A stretch of DNA of 64,000 bases from Orobanche coerulescens. Lineage: Eukaryota > Streptophyta > Magnoliopsida > Lamiales > Orobanchaceae. The notes under the pieces were generated by a model. That model was not told the origin of the DNA. It saw only the letters and a list, made by a program, of their open reading frames with translations, and did no database searches. A program made the position numbers and the translations under genes. The stretch lies in assembly GCA_033398695.1 (NCBI GenBank), contig CM065804.1:36471501-36535500 (forward strand), written 5' to 3'. The stretch's first letter is position 1, and each line of letters begins with the position of its first letter. This document shows positions 21,893 to 34,667 of the stretch, piece after piece.

Positions 21893-22843
21893 CCTCGTGG
21901 GCCTCATCCAGAAGAAATCCTCTCCCCAGAGCGTGCGCCGGCGCTCCTCCCCACTGGTCAAAATGTGAGATGATGCGGTGGTCGATCGGGGCCTTGGGAG
22001 CAAGCATCGGCTCGTCGTCCGACCACGTCAGCCCCGACTGCCGGCACAGAGCGCAAATAAGCGAGGGGTGTTTCAACCCCGTCTTGGCCCCCCCTGGATA
22101 CACTGGAAGATAGATCGGACCAGGATGGGGGCCACATCGAAACGCAGCCCGGATGTGATAGCATATAGTGTCCGGGCGCGGGAGAGAAAAACAGTGCGGA
22201 TCTGAGAGGTGGGGTCAACGCGTGCGCAGATAAAATATAGGCAGGAACGCCCGAGCCGGCTGAGGCGCGAGCTCTTGAAGTGGAAAGTGGAAGAACCCTG
22301 TGCGCGCTGCTCCCAGTCGGAGTCGGGCTGTGCAATAGTCTCGAGCAGGGCCTCCTTCGTGAGGCTAGTCATCACTCGGTCATAAGCCGACTCATCTACC
22401 ACCGGAAGCCCAAACAACCTCCGAATAGAAGATGTGGAAAAATCAATCGTAATACCTCGGACATCGACCTGAGTCCGAGAGTCTAACGACGACAACGTAT
22501 GGCCTGCCCGAATGTGCTTCAGTAACGCGCTGGCATAGAACTCCTGCACTATCGAAATAACCGCTGGCTCGGGGGGTGCAGCAAATCTGGCCCACCCCAT
22601 CTCATCTATCATGGTAAGCAGTTCCCCGTCTTGGGGAGCTGGAGTAAATCCCCTCTCCGGGATAAGAGGTCGCGGCCGAATCTTCTCATTGAAGATTTTG
22701 TGGATCTCAGGGTCGGAGAACTGGTGCCCCTCAGACTCGACGCGGCTACGAGAGGTTTCCCCTTGAGTGGGGGATGACTGAGTCCTGGCTCTTTTGCTCA
22801 GCTTCTTCGTCCTAGCCATAGTCAGTCCTGAAAAATAAAACAC
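21825..22843 (-). pseudogene. Element B env-like ORF (putative plant transposon protein domain), frameshifted
   Basis: From 22843 an open stretch of 256 codons has a basic start (MARTKKLSKRARTQSS at residue 9, the likelier ATG). The domain found in Athila 3' ORFs follows: GWARFAAPPEPAVISIVQEF, VRGITIDFSTSSIRRLFGLP and FICARVDPTSQ. Near 22088-22094 a run of seven C (plus strand) marks a frameshift. The C-terminal part then continues in another frame with HPSLICALCRQSGLTWSDDE. The role of this ORF is unknown; it has been called env-like from its position after pol. No membrane segment or signal peptide is visible. Confidence 0.78.
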
Positions 22844-23628
22844 TAGGGTTTATTTATGCAAACAATAACAATAATAATCATCACTCGGCTAAAGATGTCC
22901 AGCCGTAAATCAAGAATTTAACAAGATAGCACATCCGTGAGAGAAAAATGAAATTGAATCATAACGTTTAAACTATACGTAAGGGTTGGGGTTGCTGTAA
23001 TTCCAGAACGAATACGTTGCACAAAGATTCAAAATATTGCCTTAACAAATAAAATTTTTCATTCAGGCATTTCATCGAACACCTAATGGGCAAGAATTTA
23101 CTTGAAGAATAAACATGGCTATAGCTCGATTCAATCCTCAAGAACAAAAACACGAATCATTTACCATAAAAACTACACACTCAATTCATTCATAATCAAA
23201 ATTTACCATCAAAATCGATCAAAAGTTCATATTTCCCAATCTTAATAAGACTTTGAAAACTAACAACATAATCAATACTTCATGAATAAAAACATCTCAT
23301 TACGCAAGTCATTAAGCAATTAATACAAAGGATTGAGAGTTACCTTGATTAGCCTTGAGAGGTGCAAGAAGAAAGCAAGAAGAAGGAGTGTATCGGCCGA
23401 TTGTTTGTGCAGAGGGAAGAGGGGAAAGGAAATGTACCTGGGGTACCGGCCAAATGCGTGTTATAAGCTACCTGGGCCTTTCAAATTCCGCACGGTGTGC
23501 CGCGGCACAGCTCAAGTGAGCCGCGGCACCGAGTACAGTCCCTTTTTACCTGTTCGCATATTTTGTCGTGTGCCGCGGCTCAGTTTCCGTGTGCCGCGGC
23601 TCAGTGCTCAAGTGTGTCGCGGCTCATT
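22844..23628 (-). other. Element B spacer between gag and env-like ORF, part 1, with CCGCGG motifs
   Basis: Mostly AT-rich non-coding sequence. At 23497-23628 it carries five GTGCCGCGGCTCA/GCAC motifs like those in B's LTR. The last five bases, TCATT, are the target duplication of C. Confidence 0.8.
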
Positions 23629-23836
23629 TGTAATATCCGGGGGTAATTTTTTTTTTCGTGTTACTGTTGAGTTGTACGTATTCATTTGGAATTGTACAAG
23701 TGTTGTTGTTTGGACCGATACAATGTATATTGTAATAGAATATTTCGGGATCGAAATATTTATACTGGTCGACGGTTTGGTTTCGTCGTTTGGTTGTTGC
23801 TTGGCGAGTTTGGAATTTTGGCTAAGTTTATAGCCA

Positions 23837-23918
23837 TAGCGTACGCTACCTGTGTTGCATTACGTACGCTAATTTGTTGCGATTACGTACGTTACGCCCT
23901 GAGGTTACGTACGTAATG
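23837..23918 (+). promoter_or_regulatory. Element C U3 motif cluster
   Basis: Four near-palindromes in 80 bp: TAGCGTACGCTA, TTACGTACGCTAA, TTACGTACGTTAC and TTACGTACGTAAT. A TA-rich run (23985-24003) lies just downstream and could serve as TATA. The 3' LTR repeats it at 37824-37905. Confidence 0.65.
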
Positions 23919-24749
23919 CGTGGTAGGTGGTGGGAACCTTCCTCGTGGTCAACTTTCGGGGCAAGGGTATCTTTGGAGTATCATTTATATATATATATAT
24001 ATATTATCATGTTACTCTCACTTTTGTCATCTCTCTCTCACCTTCCCTCCCTCACGTTATATATTATAGATATATATATTATATATGTCATCTCCCTCTC
24101 CCTCACCTTTCCTCTCTCCTCCCTCTCTCATTTTTTTTTCTTCACTGTATCATCTCTCTCTATCTCCGTCATCTCTCCCTCTCGTCCTCTCTCTCTTCTC
24201 TCCATCTCTCCCATTTCTTTTTCCGGCGAGGTAGAGTTAAGAACGGGCAGCGGCTTCTTCATTCCCGGCGACGGACTGGAGTTGACGACCGGAGTAGAGG
24301 ACTGACATCTCCGACGACGACCGGAGATCGACGGCGGCAGGTGGCTCGTGACGGAGCAGCGACGGTCTGATCGGAATTTCCGGATCGGACGGCGTTGCAA
24401 AATCCAGTTGAGCTGTTCTGATTTCCGGCGAGACGAAGCTCAGGCACCGGCGTTCTTCATGGTTTCCGGCCATGGACGCTTCTCCATTGTTTCCGGCGAC
24501 CGGAGGTGGTTTTTGTCCGGAACGGACGGCGGAACGGAGGTTTGACATACTTCCGGCGAAGAGTTGCAGGCGGAGATGGTGAAAACCGGCCATAGACGGA
24601 AACGGGCTGGAGTTGGACAAGGTCCGGCGGGTCAATTTTTCCGGCGGCCGAGTTTTGTTTTCTGACCGGATTCCGGCGAGGGTTGCCGGCCGATCAAATC
24701 TTCTGGTTAGTTTTTATATGTATGTGTTTCGTGAGTTCGTGTGTGTTCT

Positions 24750-25109
24750 GTGTATATATATATATATATATATATAATGTATATATAAGGCTGTGTGTGT
24801 ATACAGGTATATATATATATGTATTATATGTGTACTGTGTGTTATATATATACTGTTATATATATATACTGTGTGTGTGGTGTAATATGTATATATATAT
24901 AGTGTGCAGTGGTGTGTGTTGTACATATATATATATATATATTGTGAAGTGTGTGCATGTGCAGTAATATATACTGTGTGTGTGGTGTGTGTTGTAGTAA
25001 GTAGTGTTTGCATGTGCAATATATATATATATATACACATATATATATATATATATATTATGTAAAGTGAGTGTGTGTTAGTAATGTGTGTACCGTATGT
25101 ATACTATAC

Positions 25110-25140
<31 letters not shown>
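24750..25140. repeat. TA/TG microsatellite region in C 5' LTR
   Basis: Alternating (TA)n and (TG)n runs. The matching region in the 3' LTR (38755-39175) has longer TA runs, so it has changed since insertion. Confidence 0.95.
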
Positions 25141-25141
<1 letters not shown>

Positions 25142-26541
25142 ATACGGATAAATACGAGTATAGTATGTGTTCGTGTTGGAATCGGAATTATCTATTGTGT
25201 TGTTTTCGATCGATATCGTGTTATAGAATGAATTGTATTTCATTCAAGGTTGTTCGAGTGCTTGTGATTGTCGGAGGACGCCGTTGATCGATTCGTGGTA
25301 GGACGTTGATCGTGGAAGGACTTTCTCGCCTTCGGTTTGAGGCAAGTTTTATACTTGTACTGGTCAATGAGATTAATGTAATCATGTATGTGTATGAATG
25401 TGTGTATCATTTCGAGACTTGGTCTCTTTATGATTTTGTTGATATCAGGGGATTGCTTGATACGATACCCTTCGGCAAATTATGCCAAATATTATTGTTG
25501 TTCGTAAATGGTCGATTTAAGGCATTGCGATATTTGTTGGTAATATATTTGTCGATAGCCGGTTCGCGGTATCGACATATCGATTGTTATTGTTGATTGA
25601 TGTTCCTTTGAGATATTATTGTCGATAGCCGGTTCGCGGCATCGACGTATCGATTGTTATTATTGATTGATGTTCCATCAAGATATTTTTTTGTGAATCG
25701 TCGTTATTGATATCAGTGTTTTTCTACTGATGTCGTTTTGGCCGATTGAAGGCATTGACGTATTCGATTATCATCTTCGTTATCGGTAACCGATTAAAGG
25801 TGCCGAGACATCCGTTGTATAATTGTTATCGGTTAACCGTTCTGAAGGTAATTGATATATTGAATTGGGATTATCAAAGATAATTCCCATCCGTTGTATA
25901 ATTATTATCGATTGTCCGCTCTAAAGGTAATCGATATATTGAATTGGGATTATCAAAGATAATTCCCATCCGTTGTCAAAAAGATAATTCCCATCCGTTG
26001 TCAAAAAGATAATTTCCATCCGTTGAATTATTATTGTCGTGTTGACCGATTCAAGGCAGCACACTATTATTCTTATGAACTCGGTAATTTTGTGATCGTT
26101 GAAGGTTGAGGATTTCCCGAACTGTTGCTTTGTGATCGTTGCTCGTGTTAATCGGTCCTTAGGGATTTTGATCCCAGGATGGTTGTTTTGAATATTGTTG
26201 GTCGTGTCGATCTTTCATTATTCGTGTGTCATCGTTCACTTGGTGAGTCGTATGATCTGTATTGGATGTGTTATCCTTTGAGTTTCGTTGTCATGTTGTA
26301 TCGTGACATATCCGGAATCATATCTGCGTTCCGATTGGTTATTGTGCAGGATTTTTAGCCAGGCACATATATAGTCATGCGTGGATATTATTTCCGCATT
26401 GGACTGTGCACACGAGATGTAGTTTCGTGAGGCTAATTAGGTACATTGTCCCATGTATATTCTGGATTCCGTATACGGGGCGGACATGTGCACGGACACA
26501 TTTCCAGATCGGGCGTACTGTGATGTCCATCTTTGAGGCGT

Positions 26542-26672
26542 ACAACTTTGATCGTCCATAGTATTGGATGAGTTCGACGTTTTGTGATTGATCGTCCATA
26601 GTATTGGATGAGTTCGACGTTTTGTGATTGATCGTCCATAGTATTGGATGAGTTCGACGTTTTGTGATTGAG
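26542..26672. repeat. Triplicated 41-bp unit in C LTR
   Basis: The unit holding GATCGTCCATAGTATTGGAT and GAGTTCGACGTTTTGTGATT occurs three times in tandem. The same triplicate is in the 3' LTR at about 42645-42765, so it predates this insertion. Confidence 0.92.
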
Positions 26673-27517
26673 CGTTCATACGCCAGAGGGGTATGTTCGA
26701 CAGTCAGGTTTGTTTCTTTGAGATCTGTATTGTGATGATTTACAGCTTCGGGCTGTTCGGCTCTCAGGCCATCGTGATATTTTGGCAGCTTCGGCTGAGG
26801 GCTTTCAGGCCATTGTAACGGTATTTCCGTTTGAGCCTTCGGGCATTGTGATCCTTATTTATTTCAGCGTTGGTTTGATTTACCTTCGGGTAATGTATTG
26901 TTGTGTTCTATATTGATGATCCGCCGTTGGGCACATATGTTCTAACCTATTGAGCAGGTATTGATCGTATGCCATGGGCATAGTATTCCACGAATGCTCG
27001 ATTCTTACTTTGATTTGTGAGCATCTCGTACTACCATTGTTGTACTGTTTATTCTGCCTTTGGATGCATATCATGTTGTGCATGTATTTGATATTCATTA
27101 TTACGGATGGCCCGACCCGTGGCGGAACATGTTTTCATGTTTTAGGTGCTTGCGAGGAGAGAGTTGAGCACAGTGGCATGACGATGGCGACGAGGCATTC
27201 GAGCGATACTAGTCCGAGATATTTTGGTGTTCATATTGGTCAGACAGTTTGGAGTACTCCATTTTTGTTCAGTCGTTGTCGTTTTGTATTATCCGAGCAA
27301 GGCTCGTGGATGTTGTTGTATTTTTATTTTGGCCATGTAGGCCCATTCTTGTCGTTGAAATTCCATATCGGAATAGTATGTCGGACGTCATAGTAGGGTC
27401 TGTGATTTCCCATTTTGGTCAGTTTGTTGTATTTTAGTCGTGTTCGCCTGGTGGATCACCTGATGTGGGTCCACGGCACTGTAATAACCCAATGGGATTT
27501 GGGGGTGTTACAGAAGA

Positions 27518-27529
27518 TGGTATCGGAGC
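27518..27529 (+). other. Element C primer-binding site
   Basis: TGGTATCGGAGC lies five bases after the 5' LTR end, as in K, A, E and G. Confidence 0.92.
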
Positions 27530-27959
27530 GTTGGGTTGTGAGATACCCTGACTTGTGTGTTATGTGGCTGTACCAAGGCAGTAGTAGCGGGTCGAGTTAT
27601 GACAACTGACAATCGGGTTTTGTGAGTCGTGATAGTTGGACGATCAGATGAGTCATTCTTTCATCGAGTCGTCGTCAGTGAAGACTAGTATCGCAAGACC
27701 TCGAAGCTTCGTATGACCTGTGTAAGGACTCTATTCTCTTTTATGTGCATACATTCATTATGTCATTGATTAAACCTGTTTTGTTGACAATTGTAAGTGA
27801 CGATCGGGTGCAATTTATTTATGATTATTTGCTTTGGAGCGTGTGGGCTCTGTATCGGCTATGATTAGCGCGATCGATGTGATTGTTTATCTGTTGAGTA
27901 TGTATACTCGTGTTTTGCGTTGACCTAGCATTCTGGTCGTTGAGGCGTATTTGAGCTGT

Positions 27960-28820
27960 GGTCATGATTGAACGTTATTCTTTCAGTCTGGAAAGAGGAC
28001 GTGACAGAGGGGGTAGAGGCCGCATAATGGGCCGACACCCGAAACCTCGTACCAAATACTTTGGTGGCTGACGAATCATTTTCGGAGTTGTGCTCGAGAA
28101 CCCACCGATCGTGATTGTGTTTGGATCGAGTTCAAGACTCTCATGTTAGAGAGGTATTATCCGGCTCCACTTCGTGAAGCCAAGTTGTCGGAGGTTTTGA
28201 ACCCCGAATCCGTCGAGAACGAGGGTGTTATTGTTATTGCTGAGAAGTTTCAAGGACTTCTTCAGTTTACTTCATCTGTTATCCGTACTAAGGCGGATAA
28301 GATCAAGTATTTTAACAAGAGGTTGAACCCGCGGTTGAGAATGCAGTTGTTCAATCACAATTGTAGTTCACTTGGCGAATTCATCGAGAAGGCTCTTGGA
28401 GCAGAGCTTTCGATCGAGGAGCTTACTCAGAAGGATCCTTGATTTCTTGGTGAGAGGACTAGGATGCCGATTCGTTCAGAGGGACATCGAGCTCCGATGT
28501 CCAAGAGGTCATTTCCTAGTCGGCTTCCCGTCTTGAAAGCATTTTCTTCTCAGGCGACGAGTTCGACTGTTATTTGTTTTAATTGTGATTCAGCGGGGCA
28601 TGTTAGTACTCGATGTACGGTTCCAGCTATTATTTATTTTCTGTGTGGGAGGCAGGGACACCTTCAGAATACTGCAGGAGTTCTAGTGCTAGTAGGTCTC
28701 GAGAGAGCTCACGGGCCTCGAGAGATTTTGTCACTTCAGTCCGTACTTCATCCAAGGGGTCATATCGGGCTTCGGGAGCCAGAGGTATGGACACCCGAGG
28801 GGAAGTAGCGAGTTCAGATT
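27960..28820 (+). pseudogene. Element C gag remnant with zinc knuckles
   Basis: An open stretch at 28143-28442 reads MLERYYPAPLREAKLSEVLN and FNKRLNPRLRMQLFNHNCSS, matching the back half of the gypsy capsid. The next stretch (28464-28808) carries a CCHC knuckle, CFNCDSAGHVSTRC, then a damaged second one (FLCGRQGHLQNTAG). The front half of the capsid (27960-28140) is shifted and interrupted. The two stretches are in different frames. No complete gag can be made. Confidence 0.8.
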
Positions 28821-29320
28821 AGGGTCTTCCTCGAGTCGATGAGATCGAGGAACTCGATGATCTGGAGGATGATGATTTCAGGTACATTTGAGATGTAGCC
28901 TTGATTTGTATTTTCCTTGTCTCTCGGATTGATGTTTGACTCGGTCAGTATTTTAATATTGCGGTTGTGAACCATTTATTATTGATCTATCTTGTTATGA
29001 TTATATCTGAGAATCTTGACACTTGAGTCATTTGATGTGATTTTCTTTCCTTTTGGTCATGTACCCGAGATTTTTGTGATGATCTGGGTAATCGTTCATT
29101 GTGATTCGAGACGTCAAGTCGTGAGGACTTGGGCGTGCCTTCGATATGGTCCCAAGGACTATTCGTGCATTGTGATTTTCTTTTGTGGTACGAGTCCGTG
29201 ATTGCATGGTAGTCCGATGCTGATGAGAACGGGGGAGTGTACACCGATGATCGTAGACATGTACATTGGGCGGCACCCGCGGGGTGTGTACGCCGGTGTT
29301 ACGAGTCTTGCGGGTGGTGC
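28821..29320 (+). other. Element C interior left of E, decayed
   Basis: No clear domain. It may be the eroded start of protease or pol. The last five bases, GGTGC, are the duplication of E. Confidence 0.55.
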
Positions 29321-32004
29321 TGTAACACCCCCAAACCACTCGGGAATATTACAGCGCCGTAGACGCTCTCCATGAGGATCTACCAGGCTAAATACATAAA
29401 CACCACAATACCATACATACCGACATGGGTAATTAACGGACCATTAGACCGATTTGGTCTTTTACCACAACATACACATCAATCATACATTACTCTTTCT
29501 CGTAACTCATACCCACGCAGGGGTTAACATAAATCAACATTCCCGTATAAGGGGAAAATAAACACAACGGAAGGACAAAACAAGACATCACCAAATACTC
29601 AACATCGGTCTTCATGTGATTAGTATCGCCGTCTTCCATCATCCTTCGTAACGATCCTGTGAATTTCTCCCCAGAAACCTGCAAGTATCTGGACGCAAAA
29701 CAGACATCCACCCCCCGAATACTCGGGGGTTAGCAAAACTCCATTGTTTTGCTAGTGCAAGTATAAATACAAAGACAAGCCATACATATCATACTCCAAG
29801 GACATAGAAACCGTGAATATACTTCCCGAGATAATTCACTTGATCAAAACCATTTGAATTATGAAAGATAGGAATAAAACCATTTTATATCTTACAAAAC
29901 ATTTTACAATCTCGGGAGTTTTAAAAACATTTGTGGTTTAAGAATTTTCAAGCCTTTCGAAACACTTAGGGACACAACCCAAAAATCATTTATTTCCAAA
30001 TACGATTCCGATAACAAAATACGGGGTCCACGACCCAATCATAACATTCCATCCACAATCACGGGGGGTCCGTGAATCAACTTATCCACATCACATACTC
30101 AGAAGAATAACCCGACAGAAACTACACCGTGCCAAACATTACCGTGACAACAGTCTCACGTAGCGACAACAGAGCACAACTTTGCTACTTTTCCATACGG
30201 TCGAACTCGACACACCACAGAGCTACAATACACAGAGCAACCACAAGACTCACGTACCCATACCAAATTATCACAGCCAAGGTACACATCACACATAACA
30301 CATTTACTGGTGTCATTCCAGCCAAGTACGATAACATTTGGACTGCCATTCTAATCAGACGAAATATGCGCCACAAATCACGCTTCCAACAAAACATTTC
30401 AAAGTTAACCGTTGGTACGAGACTCACGGCCGCCGTACTCGCAGAGCCCCGCCGACATCCCTGGGTGGTTAACCCTAGTTCGCGATACGCACACACACGG
30501 CAATACGTATCCCTAGAGGCCCCGCCGACCGTCCCTAGGTGAACATACACATATCATCCACAACGCCACGGAAAGCCATAATTCGAATACTAGAATATGC
30601 ATACAAATGCTAGGTACTTCGCTAGAATGGCCACTTTAACCGGCATATACTCACAATCAATGTCACACAACGACAAGCAAATACCAATGCCAAACAACAC
30701 AAAGTGTCCCAACCTCCTTACGAAGGAGTAACAACTAATATCACACAACGTCACATATTCACCGTACAATTACACATCTCAATACACAATCCTCGGCAAA
30801 TAATTACGGTCTACTAAATTCACTAAAATATGTTCAATATCTTCCATCACACAACAATGATACACGTAATCAGAAAACATAATTATTCACAAAGCCTACG
30901 AGTTATCTTCGAAGGAAAACCTTTATCAAAAATATACCGATCCTTTTTGGAAGTTCATTAAAGCATTAAAATTCCACATATAATCAATTACCAATTATCA
31001 CGTCTACGAAATACGAAATGTATGGGCAAGATACTTGCCTCGATACCAAAAGTAAAGAAACGACGAACGGACACGGTCGGGTAGTCCTCAAACTTCCAAG
31101 AACGAACCTGAACTCGACAACTCCAGAAAACTACGAAAATAACATCACCACGAATCAATAACGCTAAACGGAATTCGAATCAACTCGAAAAACAACATGG
31201 ATCCGAGGGTTTCTTCAAGACAAATTGAGAATCAAGTTCCGGGTGATAAAAATTGATAAATGAGTCACAAAATCCGAATACCATGATCAATACAACAAGA
31301 ATACCAATAACAATTCATCAATCTCGGACAAAATCAACGAATCATGAAGAAAACCCCCAAAATACCCGAAATTAGGGTTCTAAGAATTTTACCTTGATTA
31401 AAATGGGGAAAGATGTTGGGATGTTGTTAAATCCATACTAGAAACTCAAAGATGTTGATGGGTGATGATATCAGGCCAAAATCCATGCTTACACGCCTTC
31501 AAGATCGTCTAGATCGCCGGAAGGAAGAAAGGGGAGGAAGAAATGACGAAAATTGACCTCTGCAGTCCTATATATACTGTTAATGCTAGCGCACGCTAAG
31601 GTATGTGTAGCGTGCGCTATCGGCTGCAAAATGCACCCGTAACCCTCTCGCGATTTCGTTAGCGCGCGCTAATACATGAGTTTAGCGTGCGCTAATTATA
31701 CACTGTGTAGTCTTTGCTATTTCGACCACAACTTCTTCGTCCGGACTCCGATTGACTCACCGTTTGAACCATTGGAAAGATAACTTGATGCTCTATCATA
31801 CTGAAAAGATTCAGAACTTTTGGAGTTTCCAAGAATCAATGGTGATTTTACAAAGTCGAACTAATACGTCGATTAATCCGAAACAATATCAAAACTTGCT
31901 CGAATGACGAAATGTGCTGAACAAACCATGTCTGAAATGTGTCAATGAACACAAGCAAGTCACTAGAATCAAAAAATATAGAAATAAAAAGTATGGGTAT
32001 TACA
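29321..32004 (-). repeat. Element E 3' LTR (2684 bp)
   Basis: Pairs with 34668-37344. It holds a motif cluster near 31587-31698 and a block (30410-30560) shared with solo LTR F. No gene. Confidence 0.94.
31568..31698 (-). promoter_or_regulatory. Element E U3 motif cluster and TATA box
   Basis: Four near-palindromes (TTAGCGTGCGCTAG, TAGCGTGCGCTA, TTAGCGCGCGCTAA, TTAGCGTGCGCTAA in either orientation) lie at 31585-31698. In the element's direction they are just upstream of TATATATAGGA (31566-31576). The 5' LTR has the same at about 36905-37035. Confidence 0.68.
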
Positions 32005-34667
32005 TTCTACCCCACTAAAAAGAAGTTTCGTCCCGAAACTTAAAACATAAAAGGATCAATGTAAAACAATCTCAGATAACACACTCATTCATACAACGGC
32101 TTGCAACGAATCACATGCAGCACGTGGCTACTAACATCCACATCGCTATTTCAGAATGATAACAAACCGCACTGACAAAAATCAGTATGGTTGAACAACC
32201 CAAACAGTACACTAATCAAAACGCGAGTTAATCGCTGAACAAATATAAAATTCCACAACACGAGGATTGGAAGATCGAAAACGGAGTTAATTTCCCGAAC
32301 TTAAGGAAATTACGAAGTGGTCTGAATGCTCAAAAATCATGATACGAGATCAACGAATACCGAACAACAAACGATCGAACAATAATGATCGAGACATCAA
32401 TAGTCGAACAATCATATCCGAATCATAATGAATAACTGAAATCGAATAGCATCCCCAAAGTCCACATCACGAATCAAGACAATATATGATCCGATAAAAT
32501 CGACATGATATACATTTTCATAAGATTCACAGGAGCGGAGCCGAATTTAGAAAAGTCACAACGACAAACGGATTAACCCGAAACAATACTGCAACTCGTT
32601 CGAACAACAAAAAGTGAAGAGTAGAACAAGTCCAGAAAATATCGACGAACACAAACGAGTCGATAGAGTCGAATAAAACGAAAGCGAAAAAAAATATGGG
32701 TATTACACCATATCACCTATAAAAGAGGTTTCGTCCCCGAAACCTAAACAACAAGAACGAAGTGCTAGAATAGCAACCTTCCCGGAAACCTTCTCTTGGT
32801 CCCGCATCTGATCTCCATGACTGTCTGTACCGCGGTGACGACCGCGCCCTTTGCCCCTCGGCATATTAAGCGGATACTCACTCAATACAATGGTACAGCA
32901 TCGCAAAATAATATACCAAATTGCCAACTCGGCTTGACATATCACATAAGACAACTAATAGCAACTCGATAAGGAGATCCACGAGGTATCCTTTTACATG
33001 ATATCCTTTGAAAATACTTGGATTTGCATGTTTATTCAAAATAAAACTTTGAGAGTATTTTTGGTACCTCGGGCTTTTTGTCAAAACTTGTAAACAAAAG
33101 ACTTTAACCGTCTCCTTTTGGAATTATTTGCAAAACAATATATCCTTGCAACTGCCACTATTAAAATAACCATGCCACTACACATCATCATCACCGTTAA
33201 TAACAAACAAGGTAACCACGCAAGATCCTCAAACCATTCGTACAAGCACTAAATATTCCCACCAATCATCAATCATTTTGGGGTGATCCAAGAAAATTTT
33301 TCCAAATCCGAGTTTGAAGTTTAAATCGAGTAAGATCCTTCATATTTCACAATATATTTTTGAAAATAAAAATTGTATTGGTTTTTGAAAATAAAAAAAA
33401 AAATTGATAATGTGAAAGATTTTATGAAAATCATGTACTCGAATCATTTGAAAACACATCAGTACGTCAAAAATCATTTTTGAAAATCTTCTCAACACTA
33501 CACAGTAATCAACGACGGTAATATTTTACAAAATGTTCAAAGATACTTTAAAACGACTCTTTTAATACCGTCGGGGTTCCTTTAGGAAATTCAAGGCCGG
33601 CTCGCCAATTTTAAATGATTTTCAAGTCCACACGAAGCCGCCGATTAAGCGAACCGTCAAAACTTTATGAAATTTAATTTTCCACAACTTGCTCAAGTTT
33701 ATAAAATTTTCAGAAAAGCGTTTTCGAATACACACACAATAGACATAATTTACTATTTTATCAAAATACGATCCATTACCATCAAATCCAATCACACGTC
33801 AACATCATATATCTACATAATTACAGTATCGCACAAGCAACCATCAAAAGATAATTAACATCTAAAACTGAAATACAACCTCTCAGTAATGAGGACTCTC
33901 ACAACAAGTGCATTTAGGACGACTTAATGTTCACACCACCAACTTAATCACAATTTTGAGAATTATTGACCAAATAATAATGCCAACATCACTACATACC
34001 CTCGAACCGACGATCATGAAATCAAAAAGTCGAAAGCAAGAGCCACGTTTCGAGTAAATTTTTGGTAGACCTCATTTGAGTCTTTAAAATCAAATTTTGA
34101 AAACTTGCAATGCAAGATGAAAATAAAATATAAGTAGTTAAGTTCTAAAAAAAGTCCGGTCTCGAGGTCATCATACGAAATCAAAATTTTTCCTTTCTTG
34201 AAGGATGTTTTAAAACAAAATTATACGTGGCTCTTCAAAAATAACTAAACTTTGAAATATCACATTGACAAACTTTCCTTGCGGGATCACACCAAGCTGT
34301 TACTCCAGTAAAACGATTCACACAATACATATACACATTTATACACCGATATCACTTTTCATTCCAGTACAACACAAGAATCAACAAACATGGATTGCAT
34401 ATTCACAATTCACATTTAAACTCCACATAATAACACATAATCACACAAGCTCGTATAACACGAGAGCAACAAAGTAGGGAGACTTACATCCACAGATCGC
34501 ACGAAGATGATGGCTGCACCTCGATACTAATCACGACCGACACCTCAGACGACGCGTCGCGACACGACTCAGTCAGACAAAATCTGACAAGTCAAGACAA
34601 GGCCCGACAACACACAACTTGACCCGACACCCTAGGTTTCCGCAACCTAAGCTCCGATACCATATTC
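32005..34667 (-). other. Element E interior, non-coding, with polypurine tract
   Basis: A purine tract (minus-strand TTTTTAGTGGGGTAGAA, 32005-32022) borders the 3' LTR. A second LTR-start-like piece (GGGTATTACACC at 32698) with its own tract suggests a rearranged end. A short Arg/Gly-rich frame around 32830 (MPRGKGRGRHRG) may be a gag N-terminus, but nothing follows it. The rest is AT-rich without a gene. Confidence 0.75.
34651..34662 (-). other. Element E primer-binding site
   Basis: TGGTATCGGAGC on the minus strand, five bases after the 5' LTR end (34668). Confidence 0.92.

Larger units (their letters stand above)
23629..27512 (+). repeat. Element C 5' LTR (3884 bp)
   Basis: It matches 37616-43610 minus F. 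It contains the motif cluster, CT-rich tracts (24010-24230), TA/TG microsatellites (24750-25140), a short GATAATTCCCATCCGTTG repeat (25880-26020) and a 41-bp triplicate. Open frames through the microsatellites are not genes. The uninterrupted site for F is at 26141-26150. Confidence 0.93.

Noticed and set aside
24237..24635. Ser/Arg-rich open frames in C's LTR (also 38246-38557)
   Set aside because: They lie in a GC-rich CCGGCGA-repetitive part of the LTR, overlap in several frames and show no domain.
24683..25243. Open frames of 60-108 codons through TA/TG runs (also 38719-39275)
   Set aside because: They are low-complexity Tyr/Ile/Thr/His strings produced by dinucleotide repeats in the C LTRs.
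32703..32954. 83-codon frame in E's interior with an Arg/Gly-rich start
   Set aside because: It overlaps the purine-tract-like sequence near 32720, and the only gag-like part is about 25 residues long.
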